Positions 41,763-50,423 of a stretch of 64,000 nucleotides of DNA are shown here, piece after piece. A model generated the notes under the pieces. It ran no database searches. It worked only from the letters and a program-made list of their open reading frames with translations, and had not been told where the DNA came from. The DNA lies in NCBI GenBank assembly GCA_900078775.1, contig LT549889.1, positions 5,456,001-5,520,000 on the forward strand, read 5' to 3'. The position numbers were made by a program, and so were the translations under genes. This stretch comes from Mycolicibacterium aurum. GTDB lineage: Bacteria > Actinomycetota > Actinomycetes > Mycobacteriales > Mycobacteriaceae. Within the stretch, counting starts at the first letter, position 1, and every line of letters starts with the position of its first letter.

Positions 41763-42637
41763 AGACGGTCGTGATCACCACCGTGCACGGCCGGGTGGAG
41801 CACCTGCGCCGCCAGCGGGCCGGCTTGCGCGGCAGCCGGATTCCCGCCGACCTGCACGTGGTGGTCGCGATGAACGAGCCCGGCGCCTGCGATACCTCGG
41901 ACATCCTCGGCGCAGACCCCGTACCGAGCAGGCTGGCGCGCTGCGATACCGAGGACGGCGTGCTGCCGCTGGCCCGCGCCCGCAACACCGGCGCGGCCGC
42001 CGCGCTCGCGGCGGGCGCGGACCTGCTGGTCTTCCTGGACGTGGACTGCATACCGGGTCCGGACCTGGTGGGCCGGTACCGGCTGGCCGCCGCGAATCCC
42101 GACCACGCGGGTGCCCTGCTGTGCGGCCCGGTCAGCTATCTGCCGCCGCCGGGGCCGGACGGTTATCCGGCGGACCGGCTGCAGCACCTGAGCCGTCCGC
42201 ACCCCGCGCGTCCGTGCCCGCCGGACGCCCAGGTCGTGACCGGCGCGGACTACCGGCTGTTCTGGTCGCTGTCCTTCGCGGTGACGGCCGCGACCTGGCA
42301 GCGGATCGGCGGGTTCTGCGAGGACTACCGCGGCTACGGGGGAGAGGACACCGACTTCGCCCAGACCGCCGCGGCGCGCGGTGTGGGTTTGCGCTGGATC
42401 GGCGGCGCCGACGCGTTTCATCAGCACCACCCGGTGTCGAACCCGCCGGTGCAGCACCTCGACGACATCCTGCGCAACGCCGCGGTGTTCCACCGCAGAT
42501 GGGGTTGGTGGCCGATGGAAGGCTGGCTGGCGTCGTTCCAGGAACTCGGTCTGATCGGCCGCGACCGCGACGGCACGCCGTACCGCACGGTGGCGGCAGG
42601 TTTCGCGGAGGCTCGGCCGGGCATACCCTGCCCATGA
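41759..42637 (+). CDS. GT2-family glycosyltransferase
   Basis: This 292-residue GT-A enzyme begins MKTVVITTVHGRVEHLRRQR. It has 'LARARNTGAAAALAAGADLL', a DVD metal motif (FLDVDCIPGPDL, near residue 97) and 'GFCEDYRGYGGEDTDFAQ', the ED catalytic region of GT2 and GT27-like enzymes. It transfers a sugar to an unknown acceptor. Both ends have 4-base overlaps with its neighbours. Confidence 0.85.
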   Translation: MKTVVITTVHGRVEHLRRQRAGLRGSRIPADLHVVVAMNEPGACDTSDILGADPVPSRLARCDTEDGVLPLARARNTGAAAALAAGADLLVFLDVDCIPGPDLVGRYRLAAANPDHAGALLCGPVSYLPPPGPDGYPADRLQHLSRPHPARPCPPDAQVVTGADYRLFWSLSFAVTAATWQRIGGFCEDYRGYGGEDTDFAQTAAARGVGLRWIGGADAFHQHHPVSNPPVQHLDDILRNAAVFHRRWGWWPMEGWLASFQELGLIGRDRDGTPYRTVAAGFAEARPGIPCP

Positions 42638-43203
42638 AGGTTTCCGAAGTCGCTGCGCTGCCCGTCCGTGCCGGTGCGGCGCTGCGTCACGCCCGGCTCT
42701 TCCACCCGGACGGGGTGCTGTGCTCCGGGACGATCACCCGGACCACCGCCACCGGGCGGGGGCTGCCGCTGAGCGACAGTGAGATCGTGGGCCGGTTCTC
42801 CAAGGGGGCCGGGACGCCGGGCGCGATGCCCGACTTCGCCGGCCTGGCGTGGCGGACACACAACGACGGTGACGCCCACCCCTGGGATGTGCTGATGGTG
42901 TCCGCGGCGGCGCGGGTGGTGTTGACCCCGGCCACCTCCTGGTCCTCGGCGGTGTTCTCCACCCTCATGCCGCTGGGGTATCAGGGCAACGTCTACTGGC
43001 TGCGGGCCCGGCTGAGTTCGCCGGGACAGTTCGACGGCCTGTCGGTCGACGAGATGCGCGAGCGGGTGCGCGCCACACCGCTGGTGCTCGACGTGGAACA
43101 GGCCCAGGGTACCGGCGGTTTCGATCCGCTGGCCATCATCGAGTTCGACCGGGTGGCCGAATCGACCTGGCCCCCAACGACGTCGCCTTCGACCCGACGC
43201 TGA
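42634..43203 (+). CDS. Small catalase-fold-like protein, probable frameshift at 3' end
   Basis: The protein includes 'GTITRTTATGRGLPLSDSEI' then 'VGRFSKGAGTPGAMPDFAGLAW', which resembles the 'RFS...G..GS.D..RD.RGFA' region of catalases, but it is short and lacks clear heme ligands. In the present reading it stops at 43203 after 'WPPTTSPSTRR'. If the C5 run at 43171-43175 is read as C6, the frame continues as 'NDVAFDPTLNLADG...PQWLTSV' to a TGA at 43296-43298, giving 221 residues. This is probably an error. It overlaps the GT2 gene by four bases and probably serves the same pathway. Confidence 0.6.
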   Translation: MKVSEVAALPVRAGAALRHARLFHPDGVLCSGTITRTTATGRGLPLSDSEIVGRFSKGAGTPGAMPDFAGLAWRTHNDGDAHPWDVLMVSAAARVVLTPATSWSSAVFSTLMPLGYQGNVYWLRARLSSPGQFDGLSVDEMRERVRATPLVLDVEQAQGTGGFDPLAIIEFDRVAESTWPPTTSPSTRR

Positions 43204-43301
43204 ACCTCGCCGACGGTGTGAGCCTGCTACCGCAGTGGCTGACCTCGGTCCGCCGCCGTGCTTATCGCAGCAGTCGCGAGGGGCGCGACGCGGACTGAGC
43301 G

Positions 43302-43856
43302 TCAGGCATGGGTGATTGCGCGGGCGACTGCCTCGGCGACCTGCTGGTCATCGAGGGCGCTGTCCTCGATGAGGCTGTGCGACAGCACAGTTCGCACCAC
43401 GACCTCGGCGGCCTGCACCGGCTCGAGTGCCAGCGCTGGATTTCCGGTGATGGCGGGGGCGACCAGGCTGGCCACAGTCTGCACGAGATTCAGCCGATTG
43501 CTGCCCACCGGCAGCCCTGCCCGAAGTAGCCAGTGCGGCTCGTGGTCGCGGACGTAGGTGAACGCCGAGTGGTCGCGCAGGTAGCTCAAGGCCGCGGTGA
43601 CCACCGAGGACACCACGGCGCGCGGCTCCGCATGGAGGTCTGTTGCGGCGAAGACGACGGCGGCCATCGTGGCGATCTCGCGCTGGGCGACGGCGGACAG
43701 TAGACCGTCCTTGTCCCCGAACTCCCGGTATGCAGTGGCCCGGGATACCCCGGCACGTTCGGCGACCTGGCTGAGCGTCAGGGAATCCAAGCCGGTCTCG
43801 GCGATCAGCTGCAGGGCGGACTCCACGAGCTGTGTTGAGGAGCGGGTTCCGGCCAC
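43302..43856 (-). CDS. TetR-family regulator of carotenoid oxygenase
   Basis: This 184-residue TetR protein has the HTH region 'LTLSQVAERAGVSRATAYRE' then 'FGDKDGLLSAV' (near 25-57). It starts at GTG 43856. The divergent gene is a carotenoid oxygenase, and a palindrome covers that gene's -10. The ligand may be a carotenoid or its cleavage product, by inference only. Confidence 0.85.
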   Translation of the reverse strand: MAGTRSSTQLVESALQLIAETGLDSLTLSQVAERAGVSRATAYREFGDKDGLLSAVAQREIATMAAVVFAATDLHAEPRAVVSSVVTAALSYLRDHSAFTYVRDHEPHWLLRAGLPVGSNRLNLVQTVASLVAPAITGNPALALEPVQAAEVVVRTVLSHSLIEDSALDDQQVAEAVARAITHA

Positions 43857-43891
43857 CGGATATTTCTACCGCAGTGGTGCGCGGGCAGCTG

Positions 43892-43936
43892 TTGACCACA
43901 CCCCAGAACTGAGACTAGATTCGCGATCAGTCTCAG
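43892..43936 (+). promoter_or_regulatory. Promoter and TetR operator of carotenoid oxygenase
   Basis: TTGACC (43892-43897), 18 bases and TAGATT (43916-43921) form a likely promoter. CTGAGACT (43909-43916) and AGTCTCAG (43929-43936) form an 8-bp inverted repeat with a 12-base spacer that spans the -10, a usual TetR operator position. Confidence 0.55.
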
Positions 43937-43951
43937 AATCGAGGAGTGCGC

Positions 43952-45481
43952 ATGACTGCCGGGGTCTCTATTCCGTCCGCCGACGACGCGAAAACACCGG
44001 ATCTCCAGCGCCTTCCGGGCCTTCGGGAGTATCTCGGTTCGCTAACCGGCCGCGAGCTGACCCGCGCCCGCAGCCGGCTGAGCAGTCTCAATGCCGCCGA
44101 CCTGGCCGGCCTCGGGGTCAGTGAACCGCAGCTCACCGAGCACGATTACCGGGTCGAGGACATCTCCGGCACGATCCCGGCGGACCTGCGTGGAACCCTG
44201 TACCGCAACGGCCCCGGCCGCTGGCAGGATCACACCGGCCGCCCGTTGCACCACCTGTTCGACGGCGACGGGATGCTCTCGGCGTTCACTCTCGCCGAGG
44301 GCACCGTGCACTACAAGAACCGGTACGTCCGCACCCCCCACTACACCGGCAAGTCGGGTACCCGGCACCTCGGCACCCCCGCGCCCGGCGGCTGGTCGGC
44401 CAACATCGGCCGGTTCATGCCGAACCTGGCCAACACCAACGTCGTCGAGCACGCCGGGCATCTGTACGCGCTGTGGGAGGGCGGGCCGCCGCACGAGATC
44501 GATCCGGACACCCTGGACACCCTCGGGGTCCGGCGCTTCGGTGGGGAACTGCGTTGGATGGGTTCCTACTCCGCGCATCCCAGCATCTGCCCGCGCACCC
44601 GGGAGATGTTCAACTTCGGTGTCGAATTCATCCCCGGGCCGCACCTGCGTATCTACCGGACCAATCCGAGCGGCCGGCTGCGGCATTTCCGCTCGGTGTC
44701 GCTGCCGTATGTGGCCATGGTGCACGACTTCGCCATCACCGAGCGGTATCTGGTATTCGTCGTCTCGCCGATCATCCCGGACGCGGTGCCGGTGGCCCTC
44801 GGGCTGAAGTCCCTCGGCGATGCGCTGCAGTACCAACCCCGCCGCGGCAGCGTGTTCATCCTGGTGCCGCGTGCGGGAGGCAAGGTGCGCCGCATCGATT
44901 CCGAGGCGGTGATGGTCTTTCATCTCAGCAACGCCTACGACGACGGTGAGGACGTCGTGGTCGACGCGATCCGCTATCAGGACGGCCGGCTGCTCAAACG
45001 CATCGCGCGGTTCCAGAGCAGCAGCCTCGAGGACGCCCCGTCGGTGTTCGCCCGCTATCGGATCACCAGGACCGGCCGCATCCTCGACGAGGCGCTGTGT
45101 GAGCAGCCCTGCGAATTCCCGCGCCACCACGGTGGTTTCGCGGGCCGGCCGCACCGCTATTCCTACTTCAACACCCGCCGGCACCTCGGGGCGTTCTACG
45201 ATTCGATCACCAAGCTGGACCTGACCGACCGCACCGAAACCACCTATACCTCCGCAGGCACCGGAAACAGCTTCTGCGAACCGGTTTTCACGCCCAAGGC
45301 CGGCGCCGCCGCCGAGGACGACGGGTGGTTGCTCAGCGTCGAGTACCTCGCCGACAGTCACACCTCGCAGCTGGTGATCCTGGACGCCGCCGATCTGGAG
45401 CGCGGCCCGGTCGCCACGGCTGCGCTCACCCACCACATCCCGCAAGGGTTCCACGGCAACTACGTGCCGCGGCCGGCCTGA
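43952..45481 (+). CDS. Carotenoid cleavage oxygenase (RPE65 family)
   Basis: This 509-residue enzyme oxidatively cleaves carotenoids or apocarotenoids at a double bond, using a non-heme iron held by four His. The probable ligands are in YSAHPSI, MVHDFAI, VFHLSNA and the C-terminal GFHGNYV. Family motifs 'FDGDGML' and 'YRNGPGRWQD' are present. ATG 43952 was chosen; a GTG two codons earlier is possible. It is divergent from a TetR gene that shares its promoter. Confidence 0.92.
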   Translation: MTAGVSIPSADDAKTPDLQRLPGLREYLGSLTGRELTRARSRLSSLNAADLAGLGVSEPQLTEHDYRVEDISGTIPADLRGTLYRNGPGRWQDHTGRPLHHLFDGDGMLSAFTLAEGTVHYKNRYVRTPHYTGKSGTRHLGTPAPGGWSANIGRFMPNLANTNVVEHAGHLYALWEGGPPHEIDPDTLDTLGVRRFGGELRWMGSYSAHPSICPRTREMFNFGVEFIPGPHLRIYRTNPSGRLRHFRSVSLPYVAMVHDFAITERYLVFVVSPIIPDAVPVALGLKSLGDALQYQPRRGSVFILVPRAGGKVRRIDSEAVMVFHLSNAYDDGEDVVVDAIRYQDGRLLKRIARFQSSSLEDAPSVFARYRITRTGRILDEALCEQPCEFPRHHGGFAGRPHRYSYFNTRRHLGAFYDSITKLDLTDRTETTYTSAGTGNSFCEPVFTPKAGAAAEDDGWLLSVEYLADSHTSQLVILDAADLERGPVATAALTHHIPQGFHGNYVPRPA

Positions 45482-45493
45482 GCCGGGCGGATC

Positions 45494-46105
45494 TCACCCG
45501 GTTTCGGGGAGCGTGGTGCCGGTGGCGAGTCGGGCGTAGTCGCGCATCAGCCGTAGCGCGGTGGGGCGGTCCAGGTGGGGGTCGCGGGCCACGATGCGGT
45601 AGCCGAAGTAATCCTCCATCGACATCAGCGTCATCGCGATGTCGCGGGCGGGGGAGTTGAGCGCGAAGGCGCCGGCGTCGGCGCCCGCTGTGAGGAGATC
45701 GGCGTACAGGCCGACCTGCCGGTGGTAGATCTCCTGGACGTCGGGGCGCTGATCGAGTTCGAAGCCTGCCGCGAGCACCGCCCGCCAGATGGCCCGCCAT
45801 TCGGCATCCTCGGGTCCGGTCGGTAACCCCGCGGCGATCGTCAGGGCCAACCGGGTCGCGGGGTCGGGTGTCCGTTCGCAGATCTGCAGGCGCTCGTCGT
45901 AGAACCGGACGTCGGAGCGCATCGCCAGTTCGGACAGCAGATCCGTCATGTCCCTGAAGTAGTACCGCAGCGCATTGGTGGTCAGGCCCAACTCCGCGGC
46001 GACGTCGGTCAGCTTGAGTGATGCCAGGTCATGACGCTCGATGACGGCGATCGCGGCATCGAGGATCTCGGTGCGCCGTTCCTGCTGCCGGTTGGGTCGG
46101 GCCAT
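45494..46105 (-). CDS. TetR-family regulator beside P1 peptidase and permease
   Basis: This 203-residue TetR protein starts MARPNRQQERRTEILDAAIA, with an HTH at 'LKLTDVAAELGLTTNALRYY' (near 30-50). It lies 12 bases after the convergent carotenoid oxygenase stop. Upstream it faces the P1 peptidase and APC permease genes, which it probably represses through the palindrome at 46184-46210. Confidence 0.88.
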   Translation of the reverse strand: MARPNRQQERRTEILDAAIAVIERHDLASLKLTDVAAELGLTTNALRYYFRDMTDLLSELAMRSDVRFYDERLQICERTPDPATRLALTIAAGLPTGPEDAEWRAIWRAVLAAGFELDQRPDVQEIYHRQVGLYADLLTAGADAGAFALNSPARDIAMTLMSMEDYFGYRIVARDPHLDRPTALRLMRDYARLATGTTLPETG

Positions 46106-46183
46106 CGACGCGTCGCTCCTCAATGAAAGTCGGTCGACCCCTATTTTGCCGTTCCTGTTGCGTGTCGGCGCAACCGGGCGCAT

Positions 46184-46210
46184 AGTTCTTTTCCAATCAG
46201 GAAAAAAACT
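46184..46210. promoter_or_regulatory. Imperfect palindrome between TetR and P1 peptidase genes
   Basis: AGTTCTTTTCC (46184-46194) and GGAAAAAAACT (46200-46210) are reverse complements at 10 of 11 positions, with an AATCA spacer. The site is 18 bases before the P1 peptidase ATG. It is AT-rich against a GC-rich background. An operator for the neighbouring TetR is inferred from position. Confidence 0.5.
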
Positions 46211-46228
46211 CCGACCGAGAAGAAGCCA

Positions 46229-47277
46229 ATGCGTGCCAGAGATCTGGGCGTGGTCATCGGGGGACACCCCACCGGACCGCACAATGCCATCACCGACGTA
46301 CCGGGAGTACGCGTCGGCCACACCACCCTGCAGGGCGACGGCGTCAACACCGGGGTGACCGTCGTCCTCCCGCACGAGGACATCTGGACCGAACCGGTGT
46401 TCGCCGGGGCCCAGGTGCTCAACGGCAGCGGCGAACTCACCGGTCTGGAGTGGATCCGTGAGTCCGGTGAACTGACCACGGCCATCGGGCTGACCAACAC
46501 GCACAGTGTCGGGGTGGTGCGCGACGGTCTGGTCGCCGAGCAGATCCGGGTCCGGGGCGACGGCGCGTACTGGTCACTGCCGGTGGTCGGTGAGACCTAC
46601 GACGGATTCCTCAACGACATCAACGGTTTCCACGTCCGCGCCGAACACGTCCGATCCGCCCTGGCGTCGGCTGCCGGGGGCCGGTGGCCGAGGGCAACGT
46701 CGGCGGCGGTACCGGGATGATCTGCCACCAGTTCAAGGGCGGAATCGGCACCGCATCGCGGGTCGACGGGCATACCGTCGGAGTGCTGGTGCAGGCCAAC
46801 CACGGTCGCCGAGAGCGGCTCCGGATCAACGGTGTACCGATCACCCAGCCGGAGGTTGCGCTGCCGGCACACCCGCCCGGCTACCTGCCGGGCTCGGGGT
46901 CGATCATCGTCATCGTCGGCACCGACGCCCCGCTGCTGCCGCACCAGTGCCGGCGACTGGCGCAACGCTCGGCGCTGGCCGTCGGCAGGCTCGGCGGCAC
47001 CGGTGAGCAGTACAGCGGGGACCTGATGCTGGCCTTCTCCACCGGCAACCGCGGCATTCCGCCGTACGGGGGCGCAGCCACCGCCGCGGCCGAGATCCCC
47101 TTGCGCATGGTGGGACCGCAGCAGATGGACCTGCTGTTCGACCTCACCATCGAGGCCACCGAAGAAGCCATCGTCAACGCCATGGTCAGCGCCGAGACGG
47201 TGACCGGCTACCGAGGGTTCACCGCTCACGCCATCGACCACGACCTACTCGCTTCGGCACTACGGGAGAACGCATGA
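46229..47277 (+). pseudogene. P1-family peptidase (DmpA/BapA type), frame broken by one base
   Basis: P1 peptidases are N-terminal nucleophile aminopeptidases that self-cleave before a Ser. The first frame (46229-46720) carries 'NAITDVPGVRVGHTTL' and 'GLTNTHSVGVVRDGLV'. The second (46684-47277) carries 'EGNVGGGTGMICHQFKGGIG' and the cleavage region YLPGSG|SIIVIV. Reading the G5 run at 46676-46680 as G6 joins them into a 349-residue protein with all motifs, so it may be intact in the organism. It shares an ATGA overlap with the permease, so peptide breakdown and uptake are probably linked. Confidence 0.75.
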
Positions 47278-48686
47278 CCACCACCAACACCGAACGTCCA
47301 CGGCTCAACGGCCGGCTGGGACCGATCGGGATCGTCTTCATGGTCGTCGCCGCGGCGGCCCCGCTGACCGTCATCGGCGGCAACATGCCGCTGGCCATGG
47401 GCCTGGGTAACGGTGCGGGCGCGCCGGTCGGATTCCTGACCGCGTCCCTGGTCCTGCTGGTCTTCAGCATCGGGTTCGTGACGATGACACCCCACGTCCC
47501 CGAAGCCGGGGCCTTCTTCTCCTATGTGACCGTCGGGCTCGGCGAGCGGATGGGCAAGGGCATCGCCGTGGTCGCGCTGATCGCCTACACCGCAATCCAA
47601 GTCGGCATCTACGGGTACATCGGCTGGGCGATCGGCGATACGGTCGCGTTCTACGACGGGCCGAACATTCCCTGGCCCGTCTACTCATTCGTGATCCTGG
47701 CGATCGTCGCCGTGCTGGGATACCGCCACATCGAACTGAGTGCAAAGGTGCTCGGCGTGGCGCTCGCCCTGGAGATCGGCATCGTGCTGATCCTCGACCT
47801 CGCGATCATCGCCGACCCCGGACCGGCCGGCATCACCTTCGCCTCCTTCACCCCGGACGTGTTCAGCCAGGGCGCCATCGGCATCGCGATCCTGTTCGCG
47901 CTCACCGGATTCATCGGGTTCGAGGCCACCGCGGTGTTCCGAGACGAGGCGCGGGACCCGCAGCGGACCATTCCGCGGGCCACCTATGCCGCGGTGATCC
48001 TGATCGGCGCGTTCTACACCCTGACCGTATGGGCCTTCGTCGTCGCCATCGGACCCGACCAGGTGGCGGCCACCGCGCAGCAGACGCTCGACGGTGAGGC
48101 CAACATGCTGCTGGACACCACCGCCGCGTCACTGGGCCGGGTCGGCCGCGACATCGTCAACATCCTGCTGCTGACAAGCCTTTTCGCGTGTGTCCTGTCC
48201 TTCCACAACGTCATCGCCCGATACCAGTTCGTGCTGTCCCGCAAGGGTCTGCTGCCGGCGCGCCTGGGAACCGTCCACGACAGCCACCAGTCACCGGCCT
48301 TCTCCTCGGTGGTGCAGACCATCACCGCGGCGGTGATCGTCGGGATCCTGGCCATCTTCGGGATCGACCCGCTGGTGGGTGTTTTCGGTTCCATGGCCGG
48401 CGTCGCGACCGTCGGCATGGTCCTGCTGATGCTGACCACCTCGGTGGCCGTGCTGGTCTTCTTCCTGCGCCACCGCGACCTGACCGGTGGCCGGGTGTGG
48501 CAGACCCGGATCGCGCCCGCGGTGGCGGTGCTGGGATTGCTCGGCAGCCTGTGGCTGGTGCTGTCCAACTTCACCCTGGTCACCGGTGGCAGTGCCGCGC
48601 TCAGCACCGCGCTCGCGGCCGTTCCCTTCGCCGGCCTGGTCGTCGGCGCGCTGCTGTGGAAGCCCGGCGGGCATCAAATGACTTAA
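47274..48686 (+). CDS. APC-family amino acid permease
   Basis: This 470-residue transporter has about 12 hydrophobic helices and the APC start 'LGPIGIVFMVVAAAAPLTVI'. 'FTGFIGFEATAVFRDEARDP' is the usual substrate-site and amphipathic loop. It imports an amino acid or a derivative by cation coupling. Its partner, a P1 peptidase, suggests that peptides or beta-aminopeptides are the source. It probably falls under the divergent TetR. Confidence 0.87.
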   Translation: MTTTNTERPRLNGRLGPIGIVFMVVAAAAPLTVIGGNMPLAMGLGNGAGAPVGFLTASLVLLVFSIGFVTMTPHVPEAGAFFSYVTVGLGERMGKGIAVVALIAYTAIQVGIYGYIGWAIGDTVAFYDGPNIPWPVYSFVILAIVAVLGYRHIELSAKVLGVALALEIGIVLILDLAIIADPGPAGITFASFTPDVFSQGAIGIAILFALTGFIGFEATAVFRDEARDPQRTIPRATYAAVILIGAFYTLTVWAFVVAIGPDQVAATAQQTLDGEANMLLDTTAASLGRVGRDIVNILLLTSLFACVLSFHNVIARYQFVLSRKGLLPARLGTVHDSHQSPAFSSVVQTITAAVIVGILAIFGIDPLVGVFGSMAGVATVGMVLLMLTTSVAVLVFFLRHRDLTGGRVWQTRIAPAVAVLGLLGSLWLVLSNFTLVTGGSAALSTALAAVPFAGLVVGALLWKPGGHQMT

Positions 48687-48787
48687 GCGGCAGTATTTGC
48701 TGAAACGGCTTGTGATCTTGAAGGCGTGGCCTTAGCATTCCGCTCGGGTCTGGGAAATCCGCATATCAGCTGCATAGAGGTACACCG

Positions 48788-48982
48788 ATGCTCGTACGTT
48801 CGTTGATCGCCGCCGCCGTTCTCGGAGCGATTGCTGTCGGGGCGGCACCCGCCGCGGTGGCCGCACCGTACAAGAACTGCAGCGAGGCCCGCGCCAACGG
48901 GGACACCAACATCCCGTCCAACAGCGACAAATACGGCTCGCACCTGGACCGCGACGGCGACGGCATCGGCTGCGAGTCCTGA
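48788..48982 (+). CDS. Small secreted Excalibur-domain protein
   Basis: This 64-residue protein has a signal peptide (MLVRSLIAAAVLGAIAVGAA, cleaved near VAA) and one Excalibur domain with 'YKNCSEA' and the calcium loop DRDGDGIGC. The two Cys should form a disulfide. It resembles the C-terminal domains of extracellular nucleases but has no catalytic part. A weak hairpin follows. Confidence 0.88.
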   Translation: MLVRSLIAAAVLGAIAVGAAPAAVAAPYKNCSEARANGDTNIPSNSDKYGSHLDRDGDGIGCES

Positions 48983-48993
48983 TGCCGTAGTGG

Positions 48994-49014
48994 GCGGTGT
49001 TTAGCGGACACCGC
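48994..49014 (+). terminator. Hairpin after Excalibur gene
   Basis: GCGGTGT (48994-49000) and ACACCGC (49008-49014) pair around a 7-base loop, 12 bases after the stop. There is no U-run, so this is a possible terminator or leader hairpin before zwf. Confidence 0.35.
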
Positions 49015-49034
49015 TCACCGGGCAGTAACCCACG

Positions 49035-50423
49035 GTGCCCGAACGTCCGCTGCCGCCACAGATCCTCGTGGTGTTCGGGGCAACCGGAGACCTGGCCGAG
49101 CGGATGCTGTTTCCTGGGCTGTACCGGCTCGCGGCGGCCGGCCGGCTGCCCGGCCGCTATGCGGTGATCGGATCGGGCCGGCACTCCCCGGGCAGCGACG
49201 ATGACTTCCGTGAATCGGTAGCCGCGGCCTTGCGGGACAACCTCGACGAGGTCGACGACGGCTGCCTCGCGGAGTTGTTGTCGCACATGAGTTTCGACAC
49301 CTCGGATGCCGATGACGGCAACGCGCTCGCCGAGGCCGTCCACAGTGCCCGCGCCGACCTCGGCGCCGACGCCGAGCTGATCATCTACCTGTCGGTGCCC
49401 CCGCAGGCGATGCAACCGATGATCGGCATGCTCGGCCGCGAGGGGCTGGCCCGCGACGCCCGCATCGTGGTGGAGAAACCGTTCGGCACCGACCTGGAAT
49501 CCTCCCGCGCCCTCGACGCCGCCCTCACCGACGTGGTCGACGAGGACCGCATCTACCGCATCGACCACTTCCTCGGCAAGGAAGCGGTGCAGAACCTGCT
49601 GGCGCTGCGGTTCGCCAACGGCCTGATCGAACCGGCCTGGCACCGCGACCATCTGGAGGCGGTGCAGATCGACGTCCCCGAGGAACTGACCATCGAGGGC
49701 CGCGGCAGCTTCTACGAATCCACCGGATGCTTCCGCGACATGATCACCACCCACCTGTGCCAGGTCCTCGGCGTCGTCGCCATGGAACGCCCATCCTCGC
49801 TGGACGCGGTGTCGCTGCGGGACGCCAAGGCGGCGGTGTTCGACGCGATGCGGCCCCTCGATCCGGCGCAGACGGTGTTCGGCCAGTACGCCGGCTACCG
49901 GGACGAGGAGGATGTCGCCGACGATTCGCAGGTCGAGACCTTCGTCGCGCTGACCGCCTACGTCGACACCGAACGCTGGCACGGCGTGCCCTTCCACCTG
50001 CGCACCGGCAAGGCGATGACGGCCACCCGGGCCACCGTCACCCTGACCTTCCGCAGCGCGGCGATCGACCTCTTCGAGAACGGCCCGCACAGCCGCAGCG
50101 CGCTGGTGCTGGAACTGAGCGCCCCACCGGTTGTGAGCCTGCAGCTGCGCGCCAAACGCCCGGGCCCCGACCCGGCGCTGCACCCGGTCGACTTGACGGC
50201 GACCGCCGACGGGAACGACGCGATGACGGCCTATGAACGGCTGCTGTTCGACGTCATCCGCAGGGATCAGACCCTGTTCACCCGCGCCGACGAGGTCGAC
50301 CGGCTCTGGCAGGTGTGCCAACCCATCCTGGACCGTCCGCCCGCCGTGCAGCAGTACGCCAAGGGATCCTGGGGGCCGGAGGCGGCGGTGGCGCTGACCG
50401 ACTGGTGGCTGCCCGATGAGTGA
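49035..50423 (+). CDS. zwf: Glucose-6-phosphate dehydrogenase
   Basis: G6PD oxidises glucose-6-phosphate to 6-phosphogluconolactone with NADP+. The 462-residue protein has the dinucleotide site VFGATGDLAERM (near 13-24), the active-site RIDHFLGKE (near residue 177), and EKPFGTDL. It begins with GTG. The usual tkt-tal-opcA-pgl pentose-phosphate neighbours are absent, so this is probably a second copy. It overlaps the GH15 gene by 8 bases. Confidence 0.9.
   Translation: MPERPLPPQILVVFGATGDLAERMLFPGLYRLAAAGRLPGRYAVIGSGRHSPGSDDDFRESVAAALRDNLDEVDDGCLAELLSHMSFDTSDADDGNALAEAVHSARADLGADAELIIYLSVPPQAMQPMIGMLGREGLARDARIVVEKPFGTDLESSRALDAALTDVVDEDRIYRIDHFLGKEAVQNLLALRFANGLIEPAWHRDHLEAVQIDVPEELTIEGRGSFYESTGCFRDMITTHLCQVLGVVAMERPSSLDAVSLRDAKAAVFDAMRPLDPAQTVFGQYAGYRDEEDVADDSQVETFVALTAYVDTERWHGVPFHLRTGKAMTATRATVTLTFRSAAIDLFENGPHSRSALVLELSAPPVVSLQLRAKRPGPDPALHPVDLTATADGNDAMTAYERLLFDVIRRDQTLFTRADEVDRLWQVCQPILDRPPAVQQYAKGSWGPEAAVALTDWWLPDE

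Noticed and set aside
48994..49014. Clear terminator after Excalibur gene
   Set aside because: The stem is only 7 bp and has no U-run. It is kept as a low-confidence feature only.
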